Assembly (NCBI GenBank): GCA_017893485.1
Contig: CM030366.1
Coordinates: 73,282,227-73,346,226, forward strand
Reading direction: 5' to 3'
DNA from: Hemerocallis citrina
Lineage: Eukaryota > Streptophyta > Magnoliopsida > Asparagales > Asphodelaceae
Length of the DNA: 64,000 nt
Shown piece after piece: positions 22,384 to 32,844 of this stretch. The notes beneath the pieces are model-generated. The model was not told where the DNA came from, did not search any database, and saw nothing but the letters and a program-made list of their open reading frames with translations. The first letter of the stretch is position 1; the number at the start of each line of letters is the position of its first letter. A program made the translations under genes and the position numbers.

Positions 22384-25300
22384 TGTCACGCCCCGCTTCC
22401 AAAAAATATGGAATACGAGCGCGTGACGAAGCCCAGCGAATGATTTTAACATCATCCATAAGCTGTAGGATCGACTCAGCATCATAACAAGAATATAACA
22501 AGATTTATATATAACCAAGCATGCATGAATAATTTGTTAAGCAACAAAAAACAATTGAAACAAATAATAATATCCAAATAGCTTCAAGTCTGGACCAAGT
22601 TAAAACTCGGAAACATAAGCCCATTACAAGCCTTAAGTAGCAACAAAAAGAAATAAATTCAAGTACAAGATAATTAGCAAGTTTTCCCAAGCAAAGTCTA
22701 GAACGTCTGCTCACCAATTCCAGCGGGCAACATGTCTCCAAAGTCTGTTTAACAATTATAAAAAGGAAAAAAATAGAGAAAACAAGAGAGAATGCCCTTA
22801 GTGCAAGTTAGGGTCACAAATAGTAAAAACGAGTACAAGTAATGTGGAACAAGAATTGGAATCAAGAATGTAACAGGGATGCAACAAGTAATGGAAATCC
22901 AAGAACTAACTAGCAAGAAGGACAACTCAAGTAAACAGGTTGGGTAACAAATACTAATACTAGCTCAAGTGGCTAGTGAAACGTGAAGGTAATCAACATC
23001 AAGTGACAAGCATCAAGTACAAGTGTCAGGTAACAAGTCTCAAGTCTAGTGTCAAGTTGTCCAGTACAAGTATCAAGTGAACAAGAATCAAGTTCAAGTT
23101 TCATATATCAAGTTTCATGTATCATATAGTCAAGTATCGAGTAAGCATGTATCGAGTTCAAGTTTCATGTTCAAGTCTTGTGGTGATTACTATCTAGGTA
23201 GCACTTCATGCACCCATACTTTTACTATATGATTGCTACAGACAATACAATTTCATTTAGGCCTAGTAATGGAGTCTATAGGGCGGTATACTCAGGCATC
23301 AAGTATCAAGAAAGTGATCAAACCATGGGCTCTAGAGGTGGTCCCGGTAGGCTCTAGAGGTGGCCCCCGTCACCCATGACGTGGTACTTAGTTCTACGTG
23401 GCACTTAGTTCCTTGTGATCGCAAATATATATCATGTAATCTTATAATGGGCTCTAGAGGTGGCCCCCGTCACTCATGACGTGGCACTTAGTTCTACGTG
23501 GCACTTAGTTCCATTTAACATAAACTCATGGGAAACACGGGCCCCCTTTCCGAGCACACTTACCTATATTGTCCATTACTGTGGTCTTTTCCTTAAACCC
23601 GGGCTTATTACATTTATTAATTTTTATCAAGCAAGCATTCAAGTGTGTGAAACAAGTCAAGAAATCATAATTATGGATATGGAACAAGTTTGAGGTATTT
23701 ATATAGCATATTCGAGGGTCAACACGAATAAAAAATATCACGAACAACGAAAATATCAAATCTGGACAGCACGACGTTATTGTCCTAAAACTATGATTCC
23801 CGTTGCTACGAGATAGCAAAAGTGGATCCGTCAGGAAATCTAGAAACTAGACTCCTGTCCGGTTCCAACGCATATAATTAAGGTACATGAAAGTCATGGT
23901 AACATGCGTCAAAACAACAACCTATACTGCTTCTACATTCAGCCAGGATTTGTAAATCTAAGTTTAAATATGTGAAACAGGGTTGAAATATCATAATTAA
24001 ATTCTGAGAAAAATTGGGGATGTCCTATAGGGTGTCCAGCAATAGCATATAAAATTTCAAGTCAAACGCTTATTGTTAACATGGTTAAATTAATTTGCAA
24101 ACTAAAGATGTGCAGCAGTTTTGTGAATCTGTGACTACCGACACAGCTGCAGTAAAACTGCTGTATCTCCTAGACCGTAACTCGGAATTTGAAAATTTCG
24201 GAGGCTATCGACATTTAGACATCTAGAGCTACATTTACTGTTCAGGTCACAGGTTCAGGTTCTGATTGTAAAGGGATCAAAACAGCAAATAAGGTTCAGG
24301 ACAGCAACAAGTGTGATTGTCTTTCATGTATAAGTTGCATGATAATTGGTTGTTAGGCGACTAGATTAATGTGTGATACAAATACGGGGTAATGGTTATC
24401 AAAACAGCAAGCAACCTTTGTTTCTCAACTCAAATGGGTGCAAGATCATCACATACACGATACAACACACATCTACAAATCTAGGGTTTCTCAGTCTCAT
24501 GTGTTCAAGTGTCTAGGTGATAAAATGAGTCCAAGTAGTTGTCATATAACAATGAAATTGTTGTGACTCTTAAGATTATGAAATTGATGAGAATTAATAT
24601 TTGATCAACAACGACGAGTCAAGGAGGAGTCACAACTACTAACTATTTGCGGTATTTTCAAATTAAACGCTTGTACTAAAACAAAAATTTGTACAAGATA
24701 AATACTTGCCTTGATTGGATGAGGGCGATTAGATTCGATAATTTGAGGAAGACGGGATCGAAAAACCCCGGGCAAAATCTCCCAAAAGCACGTACGAAGC
24801 ACGCGCAAAGAATTAATCAGCAACTAGTGAAACTCCACACCAGATCTGCCCAGAACAACAAACACCAACCCGGATTCGCTACGGCCGAACACGAAAAACC
24901 GGATCCAACCAATAAAACCTCTCCCACATACTGGATCCAAGTGGCCAGAACATGGAACGGCGATTGGATTTGCTGCGCCCAGAACACAGAACAGCGAACA
25001 CAGCCAATAGATGGCCTTCCCCACACCGGATCGGAAGCCAGAACAGCGAACAGCGAATTCCAATCCGCTCCAACAAAACACCAAACACTAAAGTCCCCCA
25101 ATCACCCTTCATCTTCTTCTTTAGGCAAGAGAGAGAGAGAGCGATCAGGAAATTCGATGGCGGGAGTGAGCAGCGACCGCGGCGGCACTGCGGTGACGTG
25201 CGGCGGCGCGACGTGCGGCGGCGACTGGTCGAGGAGCGACACAATCAGCGAAGACTCTGTCGTCGAGAACTCTGGTTCGCCTCCAAAACATAGGAGACAG

Positions 25301-26117
25301 AATTGGAGGCTGCGTCTTGGATGACGATGACGAGAGCGATGGGGGAGGGTTCGCTGGAGGTTGCAGGGGTGCACGGAGGCGCGAAGACAAGGCGGTGACG
25401 ACTAGCGGTGATGGGTCTCGGGGATGAAGTCGATAGAACTCGACTACGGCAATGGAGTTCGACAAAGGCGATGGGTTCGGTGGTGGCCTTCGATGGTGGA
25501 GGCAAGGCCACCGAAGGGAAAAGGTCGACGAGGGAGAGCTTCGAGGGTGGCGCGACTGCAGGCGAGGTGGACGGTAAAGGTGGGGATGTCAATGGCGACG
25601 TGAGACTGTGGAGGAAGTCGAGGGTGGTCGGCGATGGGGTGGTGGTGCGAGAACCGAAGGTGAAGGTGATGGGATTGGGTTTGGGCGTGGACGGGGAAGA
25701 AGGAGTCGGGAGGTTGAAGAAGAGGGTAGGCGGTGATTTGTTTAGGGTAAAACAGTAAGGGGTATAGGTTAGGGTTAGGGTGTTTAGGGTTTAAATAGTA
25801 TAGGGTTTCGGGTTTTTGGGTATTAGGGTTTCCGGTTTGAGGGGATCCAACTAGAGATTTGGTCAAAATTCAATATAAATGGAAAAAAAAAGATAGATGG
25901 AATGAATGGTCCATTTCTACATGAAGAACATGAAGAACGACAAAAAAAAAGTAGAACGAACATTACAATTGAAAGAAATATTGGTACCAAAATTGAGTTG
26001 AGAAAAAGAAGATATTTTTATTCGAACTGGAACAAAAATATAGATCTCAAATTGAATACAAGAATACCAGAATGAAAATACAGTAGAAAAATACAAATAC
26101 GGGAATTAGGAGTTACA
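22384..26117 (-). mobile_element. solo LTR 1 (3.7 kb, Ty3/gypsy type), TSD AAAAT
   Basis: The ends on the plus strand are TGTCACGCCCCG and GGAGTTACA (TG...CA). It is flanked by perfect 5-bp duplications AAAAT at 22379-22383 and 26118-26122. Removing it and one AAAAT rejoins the LINE frame (ISSIFV to NNVEV). It matches solo LTR 2 in overall order. TATA-like and CCCTAA-rich DNA sits near 25735-25845, which puts its transcription on the minus strand. Length and the TGTAAC...GTTACA-style ends suggest a Tekay/Del-type LTR; that lineage call is inference. GC-rich open frames at 24689-25866 have no known domain. Confidence 0.8.
23340..23514. repeat. direct repeat within solo LTR 1
   Basis: The motif GGGCTCTAGAGGTGGCCCCC, followed by GTCAC, CATGACGTGG and two ACTTAGTTC blocks, occurs at about 23350-23413 and 23450-23514, with a shorter start at 23328. 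Upstream (22930-23170) is a degenerate CAAGTATCAAGT-type array also present in solo LTR 2. Confidence 0.8.
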
Positions 26118-26122
26118 AAAAT

Positions 26123-27259
26123 AGAAGAGATACGATTACATCGTTTACGATGAGAGGCAAAATTGTGGAAGAAAGAAGTAATAGAGTCCCCATCCTTCAG
26201 CCAACGTGCCTTAACACATTGGGCCCACTTTAAGTGCTCGATACGCAGAAGCGAGGCATAATCTTGCTTACACACATTCCTACGGAGCCTAAAGGACCCA
26301 GAGATGGGCCCAGATTCTTCAAGGGCATCAATGGAATTGATAGAAGATAGAAGAAAGTTTTTGAGGCCCTGAGCTTGACCAAATCTTTCATTGCGCCAAT
26401 TTCTACACCCGTGCTTAATCGCATGCAGTTTGAGTAGGATCCGACCCAGGCCGTGGGATCCAACAACACTGGCAAGGCAATTGGCAGTAAGGTTAACAAA
26501 AATTTGGTCTTCTAACCAAAAATTTTCAAAGCGGAATTTCTTTAGTTTAGGAAAGGAAAAGTTAGAATTGAGTAAGAGAGGCATGTGATCAGAACATGGA
26601 TTAGGTAAAGCTTGAGCGAAAGAATTTTGGAAGGAGGCTATCCAAGGTTGGGACACCAGGTACCGATCAAGCTTAGCCAAAGTCGGGACTAAGCGCATAT
26701 TCAACCAAACAAAAGATCTCACGTTAATAGGTATATCAACAAGATCAAGATCGCGAATGCAATCGTTGAAGCGAAGAGAGCTATTTAAAGCAGAAGGATT
26801 ACCATTCCTTTCATGGGCAAATCTAGTAACATTAAAGTCACCGCAGAATATCCAAAAGCACTGGATCAGCCTGATAAAAGAGCCAAATTCATCCCAGAAA
26901 GACTGGCGACGATCAGCGGAACAAGGGTCGTATACAGAAACAACTGTAAGATCACAGTTGAATTCCAACCAGTGGAGGCTAACAACCAGGAAAAACTGAA
27001 GACGCAAAATGTTAATAAGACGGAAAGAAGCCTCTTTGAAACCAAAGAGGATACCTCCCCGAGCATCTATCGAATCTGACGATATCCATTTGGATATCAT
27101 TGAGCCACCAATAGATCTAAGAGCGGAGGGAGAGATGGAGTGAAGTTTTGATTCCACTAAAGTGATCAGATCACAATGGGAAGAGGCTATTAATTGATAC
27201 ACAGCTTGTTGTTTCGGGGCGCAGCCAAGCCCCATGATATTTCAAGTCACACTAATCAT
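26123..27259 (-). pseudogene. LINE-B ORF2 N-terminal endonuclease
   Basis: An AP-type endonuclease domain: CDLITLVESKLHSIS near the start, FCGDFNVTRFAHERNG as the catalytic GDFN block and CSDHMPLLLNSNF near its end. A linker follows, ending ISSIFV at the solo LTR 1 insertion. The ORF2 ATG of this copy is at 27259, but its sixth codon is TGA (27242-27244) where the duplicated upstream copy has TGG. The rest is open for about 370 codons. It continues at 22378 on the far side of the solo LTR. Confidence 0.85.
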
Positions 27260-28394
27260 AAGCTGATTTGAAATCCCGAGCATGCTTAATTTCTAAATTG
27301 TGAATGGTATCCACATCCTAAAGACGAGATGGATCTAATAAAAAGCTCATATCCGAAGCAAGATGGAGCAATTCCGAGTTAGATAAGGAATCAAACTAAA
27401 CTTGGTAAACCGAACCGAAAGCCGAACGGTTCGGATTATGCGGATCGAAAGGCAGAATTTCTAAATTCCGAACTTGCGCCGCTAAAGAGGCTTTCGAGGA
27501 GGCAGAAAGATGAGAATTATTTTTGGCTCGGATCCAAGCGCTAGGCCTAATCAAAGGCAAAGCATTTCTTTGTGCTCTACGAGCAGGGGGAAGAGGACAA
27601 GGAATAAAGGATTCATTGGTCGATACAAGAAAAGTGCCTTCAGGATTGTGTTCCTTCCTACTCTGACCCGGATAATGGGGTTCAGAGGTACGAAGAAATT
27701 AAGAGAAAATATCATTCGATAGATACCTCCCCGAGCATCTATCGAATCTAACGATATCCATTTGCATATCATTGATCCACCAATAGATCTAAGAGTGAAG
27801 AGAGAGATGGAGTGAAGTTTTGATTCCACTAAAGTGATCAGATCACAATGGGAAGAGGCTATTAATTGATACACAGCTTGTTGTTTCGGGGTGCTGCCAA
27901 GCCCCCTAATATTCCACGTCACACTAATCATAAGCTGATTTGAAATCCCGGGCACGCTTAATTTCTATATTACGAATGGTATCCACATCCTGAAGACGGG
28001 ATGGATCTAATAAAAAGCCCATATCTGAAGCAAGATGGAGCAATTCCGAGTTAGATAAGTAATCAAACTGAACCTGGTAAACCGAACCGAAAGCCAAAAG
28101 GTTCGGATTATGCGGATTGAAAGGCGGAATTTCTAAATTCCGAACTTGCGCCGCTAAAGAGGCTTTCGAGTAGGCAGAAAGATGAGAATTATTTTTGGCT
28201 CGGATCCAAGCGCTAGACTTAATCAAAGGCAAAGCATTTCTTTGTGCTCTACGAGTAGGGGGAAGAGGACAAGGAATAAAGGATTCATTGGTTGATACAA
28301 GAAAAGTACCTTCAAGATTGTGTTCCTTCCTACTCTGACCCGAATAATGGGGTTCAGAGGTACGTAGAAATGAAGAGGAAAAATCACTCGAGCA
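27051..28394 (-). repeat. 672-bp tandem duplication across the LINE-B ORF1/ORF2 junction
   Basis: Copies 27051-27722 and 27723-28394 run in parallel. Each contains the end of ORF1, the overlapping ORF2 start and the first 70 or so ORF2 codons. They differ at scattered sites, including the TGA/TGG difference at ORF2 codon 6. The right-hand copy is upstream in transcription. Confidence 0.92.
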
Positions 28395-29343
28395 TTGAGT
28401 CTCCTGCGGAGTGAGGGACAACTCTAAAGACTTGCCATCAAACGAAGGCATCGAAGATTCAAGAAGGACCTCGTCAACCTTGTTACCAGCACCTTGCCAT
28501 TCGGGGGGACAAAGGGAACAGTGGAGGAAAGTTTCAGAGCACCCAAATCAGACCTGATCTTCCCCGAGGGTGACACATTAATCATGTTCATGTACTTATC
28601 CCATTCGCCTGCAAAGTGTGGATTGACATTCCAAGCTGGCCAAAAGGAAGTAGAGCTGGGAAGGGAACTTGATACTCCAGATGAGGAAACATCCACATTC
28701 GGCACAGTCTCCGATATAGTCCGGGCTGGAGCTGAAGAGACAACCAACGTCGTCTCATCAGCATTAGTACACCTCAAAGGAGGGATAACATTTTTGGACA
28801 TAAGAGGATCTGAGCCCAAGGTAGTGGCAGAATCTGGAGTCATGCGCAGGAGTCGAGTGGGATGACAGAACAGGGTTAATCCACACCAGATTAGGAGGCT
28901 TGGAAGGAGACACAGTAGGTTTAAAGCTCATGTTGCTGCTATGGTGAGTAAAGGGAAAGGTCTTCTTAAATGATTTTTTGATCGAGCCTTTATTTTTAGA
29001 AAAAGTGGTCGCTGGCTTAGCAGACGAACCAACCGAGAACTGCGCTGACTTCAGACCTGAAGAGAGATGTTGATTGGAAGGTAAAGAAAGGGAGGTAGCT
29101 GGAGCGAGCTGTGTGAGCGCAGAGTCATGGTAAGTCACCCGAATAGGATATAGGGTCTCCCCCACCCGCAGTGAATAGTTAAGGACCCTCTCAGCATACA
29201 GAGGACATATGAATTCAGCCTCTATCTGGAAGCAACCAGAGGCTAAGAGAGAAGTAGAGGAAGTGCAAGTGAGCTCACCGATGCATTTGGACATAACTGC
29301 GACGAGATGAAGGGAGTCACAAAAGGGGGGCAACCCAATAATA
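27924..29343 (-). pseudogene. LINE-B ORF1, C-terminal half
   Basis: Open pieces 28764-29333, 28424-28843 and 27924-28451 continue one another with frame changes. The first (FCDSLHLVAVMSKCIGELTC) resembles the corresponding region of LINE-A ORF1. The last ends in ARDFKSAYD with a TAG that overlaps the ORF2 start as ATGATTAG, much like the ATGA overlap in LINE-A. No zinc knuckle lies in this half. It continues at 45035 beyond the Tat element. Confidence 0.75.
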
Positions 29344-29348
29344 GAGAC

Positions 29349-29938
29349 TGATATGGCTAAAATGGAGTTAAATCGGAACCGTCCAGATTGGGCGCGAATC
29401 TCGAAGCTCGGGGGTAAAACGGTAATTTCACATACAAATGGATCCAGAGCGGGTATTGGGTCTCCTTCTCACGGATCCAACAGCCCACAAACGGATCCAC
29501 TCCAACTGGGTACGGGTCCCGACCCGGGGCAAACCCAGATCTACGAAGAGACAAATCAGGATCACTGATTTGACCAAGTCAGCAGGCCTGATTTACTCTC
29601 ACCGGGAATCAGGGGTTAGTTTCCTAAACAGACTGTGAGGATTTTTCTCCTAGCAGTTACACTGGGAATCAAGCCTCTAATCACTCCCATGGTGACTATA
29701 AATACCTCCCCTCTGCCATTGTGACCAGGTAATCACTCTTTTTCCACCTTAAGCTCTTTCTTTAATCACCACTGGTTACTGACAAGAGCGTCGGAGGGTG
29801 CATCGCCGAAATCAACCCCGGTGTCTCGCACTTCCTTGCAGGTTGCGGCAGGAATCGGAAGGCTTGGATCTGTTGTTCAGGTTTTCTCGAACTCACAAAT
29901 CTCATCTGTTTATCCCCACACCGAAATCAGCGGTAACA
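29349..29938 (+). repeat. 5' LTR of Tat element
   Basis: It starts TGATATGGC and ends AGCGGTAACA. TATAAATA at 29697-29704 is the likely promoter core. Pyrimidine-rich sequence and the presumed transcription start lie just downstream. Confidence 0.93.
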
Positions 29939-29940
29939 GA

Positions 29941-29958
29941 TTGGCGCCGTCTGTGGGA
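29941..29958 (+). other. primer-binding site of Tat element
   Basis: TTGGCGCCGTCTGTGGGA lies two bases after the 5' LTR. This form of site is common in Tat-lineage elements. Confidence 0.85.
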
Positions 29959-30012
29959 AACACCACACGAACAGCCTCCGTCTCTTCCTCGTCGCCTAGC
30001 CCTGCTCCAACC

Positions 30013-32844
30013 ATGCCTCCAAAGAAGGTCAGATCCAGAGGATCCAACCGCGGGGCCATTCCCGCTGATCAGACAGAGGAAGCCCCTGTCAATCCAGCCC
30101 AGCAGCCTGAACTTCCTCCCCCGATCCAGCAGGGCCAACCTCCTCTCCCCAAACAGCAACCCCCCAATGGCCCTTCCGGCCATAACGGGCGGAGGCAGAA
30201 GCAGCCCCTCGACCCAGACCATGTCTCGGTTCATAATGAATCCTCGGATTCAATGGCTTCTCATCAGCCCGACCTCCGCAACACAATTCTGAACCACCAA
30301 AAAGATGAGGACCTCCACACCCACCTTGATGAGAGGTGGGCCCGAGAGGGAGCCTCCCGCCAGCATCAGGGTGAGCGGTCCCCTCACCGCCGAGACGATA
30401 GAAGGTCTCCGGACCGTAGGGGCCGAGCGACATCTCCCGAGCGCCGAAGGAGGAGGCCGCACTCCCCCGCAGATCGGCATCATCGGAGGAACAATGAGGC
30501 ACCTATCACTCGTGCCGAGTTCCTACAATTTCAGGACACCGTGCTGCAGGCCCTCAACCTTCGGCAGAACAACCAAAATGCCCAGAGGGTTCCAACACCC
30601 CCGCGGGTTCCCAGTCCTCGCCGCCGATCCCGAAGTCCTCTCCCGGCTCCCAGTCGCCAGCAGCAGCCCTACAGTCCCCGCCGATCCCAGGACTACCGGC
30701 ACCGCAGTCCCCGCTCCCCTTCCTATGAAGAAGAGTCCGGGGGATCGTATGATTACCAGCGGAGGGACGATGCCCTCAACCGCCGTCTCCATGAGGTAGA
30801 GAAGCGCATTGGTCGCATGGACAGAGAGGAGGAGTCCATAGCAGGGACCGTCCGGCCCAGCAGACCCCCTTTCTCTCGGACGATCGTGGAGGCCCCCATA
30901 CCGAGGGGTTTCAAACCTCCACAGTTTGAAACGTACTCAAGGGAGTCCGACCCAGTTGATCACGTCGAAAGCTTCAAGACATTAATGCTGATCCATCAAG
31001 CTTCCGACGCCATGCTCTGCAAGACCTTCCCCGCCACCCTCCGGGGGTCGGCTCGGGAGTGGTACTCCAGGCTCGCCCCCTCTTCCATCTTCTCATTCGA
31101 GCTGTTCGAGACGCTGTTCATTACTCACTTTGTGAGTAGCAGGCGAGCCGAGAAGACGAGCCTCTCCCTGCTCAACCTGCGGCAAGAAAGGGGAGAGAAA
31201 CTGAGGGACTACGTGAAGAGATTCACCACAGAAGTCAGGTCTATCGCCTCCCTAGACCAGTCAGTGGCGACTGTTGCGTTCCAGTCGAACGTCCTCAACT
31301 CCAACCTCCGGTCGTCCCTCACCAAGAAGCCCCCGCACAACTTTGCCGACCTTCTCCTAAGGTGCGAGAAGTACATCCGGGTGGAAGAGGCCGAGTGCCT
31401 CCCGAACTTCGGAGGATCGGCCTCCGGATCGAAGAGGAAGGCGACCGAGGGGGAGGGATCGAAGAAGATGCAGAAAGACAACGGCGGTCAGCACCGTCCT
31501 CCCCCTAGATTTGAGAAGTTCACTCCCCTCACCACCAATGTCTCCACTATCCTGATGGAAGTGGAGAAGGAAGGCCTGCTACCGCCCGCTCCGAGGATAA
31601 ACACCCAGGCCAAGAGGAGAAATAAAGAGAAATGGTGTCGTTATCACCGGGACCACGGCCACGAGACCAACGACTGCCGAGCGTTGAAAAATGAGATAGA
31701 GGCCCTCATCCAGAGGGGGCAGCTGGCCAAATTTGTGAAAGCAAGTGACCGGGCGGACCGTGCTACCCCTCCGCCTCGGGGGGCTAACAAGCGCTCCGAG
31801 CGGCGCGATGAAACCCCCGAGTTTGAGGAAGAGCGGGTCCTGCACCTCATCCATGGAGGCCCCATGGGGGGCTCCTCCAATTCCTCCCGGAAGGCCTTCG
31901 TCCGAGAGGTCAATTCAGTCCACAGCGCTCCTCCCCCGAAAGGCCTCGGCGTCCCGGTGACCTTCTCTGATGAAGACCTCGAAGGGGTCCGGACCCCCCA
32001 CTGCGACGCACTGGTTATCGACCTCCGCATGGCCAACTTCAAAGTGCAGAGGATCTTAGTAGACAATGGGAGTTCGGTCAACATCCTCTTCCTCTTGGCC
32101 TTCCGAGGGCTGCAGCTATCGTGGGACCGTCTCAAGTCGGCCGGTTACACGCTCCACGGGTTCACGGGGGGTACCAGTAACCGTCAAGGGAGTCATAACC
32201 CTAGACGTGACCGTTGGGAAGCCCCTACTACCCGTACCGAGCCGATGGACTTCATGGTCGTCGACGTCCCGGCCGCATACAATGTCATCCTAGGCCGACC
32301 CGGCTTAGCTGCCCTGGAAGCTGTCCCCTCAGCATACCATCTTAAAATGAAGTTCCCCACTCGGTCGGGAGTAGGGGAAGTCAGGGGAAGCCAAGAGACG
32401 GCTCAGAAGTGCTACATGACTTCCACTGGGGGACCGGTGCTCTCCCTCGAGACACTAGAAATCCCCGAGCCGAAAGTCCGACCCACGTCCGAGCCGGCGG
32501 ACGAGCTAGAAGAAGTGCTCTTCTCGGACCAGGACCCGAGCCGGAAGTTCCTCATCAGCAAGTCCCTACCGACTGCGCTGTGCTCTGACTTGGTTAAATA
32601 CATCCGGAATAACCGCGACCTGTTTGCTTGGTCAGCCACGGATATGCCCGGCATCTCCGAGGAGTTGCTAGTCCACCGCCTAAGTGTCGAACCGGGGCGC
32701 AAACCGGTTCAGCAGAAGAGACGAAAGTTCGCTCCCGAGCGACAGCAGGCCATCAAGGAGGAGGTGGATAAACTTTTGAAAGCTAAGTTCATACAGGAGG
32801 TAAACTACCCCGAGTGGCTCTCCAATGTTGTAATGGTCAAGTAG
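30013..32844 (+). CDS. Tat gag - protease - start of reverse transcriptase (ends at TAG)
   Basis: I chose the ATG at 30013 (MPPKKVRSRGSNRG), the first after the primer site; the frame is open further upstream into the LTR. The product is 943 residues. A disordered Pro/Arg/Ser-rich N-terminus runs to about residue 290. The gag domain spans about 298-460 (FKPPQFETYSRESDPVDH, FPATLRGSAREWYSRL). A Tat-type zinc knuckle C-x2-H-x3-H-x4-C (CRYHRDHGHETNDC) lies near 541, and a protease with VDNGSS lies near 682. The RT leader (FAPERQQAIKEEVDKLL) ends in NVVMVK at TAG 32842-32844. The same frame stays open beyond it, so this is one nonsense codon in an otherwise intact gag-pol. Confidence 0.9.
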   Translation: MPPKKVRSRGSNRGAIPADQTEEAPVNPAQQPELPPPIQQGQPPLPKQQPPNGPSGHNGRRQKQPLDPDHVSVHNESSDSMASHQPDLRNTILNHQKDEDLHTHLDERWAREGASRQHQGERSPHRRDDRRSPDRRGRATSPERRRRRPHSPADRHHRRNNEAPITRAEFLQFQDTVLQALNLRQNNQNAQRVPTPPRVPSPRRRSRSPLPAPSRQQQPYSPRRSQDYRHRSPRSPSYEEESGGSYDYQRRDDALNRRLHEVEKRIGRMDREEESIAGTVRPSRPPFSRTIVEAPIPRGFKPPQFETYSRESDPVDHVESFKTLMLIHQASDAMLCKTFPATLRGSAREWYSRLAPSSIFSFELFETLFITHFVSSRRAEKTSLSLLNLRQERGEKLRDYVKRFTTEVRSIASLDQSVATVAFQSNVLNSNLRSSLTKKPPHNFADLLLRCEKYIRVEEAECLPNFGGSASGSKRKATEGEGSKKMQKDNGGQHRPPPRFEKFTPLTTNVSTILMEVEKEGLLPPAPRINTQAKRRNKEKWCRYHRDHGHETNDCRALKNEIEALIQRGQLAKFVKASDRADRATPPPRGANKRSERRDETPEFEEERVLHLIHGGPMGGSSNSSRKAFVREVNSVHSAPPPKGLGVPVTFSDEDLEGVRTPHCDALVIDLRMANFKVQRILVDNGSSVNILFLLAFRGLQLSWDRLKSAGYTLHGFTGGTSNRQGSHNPRRDRWEAPTTRTEPMDFMVVDVPAAYNVILGRPGLAALEAVPSAYHLKMKFPTRSGVGEVRGSQETAQKCYMTSTGGPVLSLETLEIPEPKVRPTSEPADELEEVLFSDQDPSRKFLISKSLPTALCSDLVKYIRNNRDLFAWSATDMPGISEELLVHRLSVEPGRKPVQQKRRKFAPERQQAIKEEVDKLLKAKFIQEVNYPEWLSNVVMVK

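Noticed and set aside
24689..25866. GC-rich open frames on both strands that look like a small gene
   Set aside because: They lie inside solo LTR 1, have no domain or splice logic and overlap each other in several frames; the equivalent part of solo LTR 2 encodes different residues.
30089..30799. Pro/Arg-rich frames on both strands
   Set aside because: Shadows of the GC-rich N-terminal part of the Tat gag frame.
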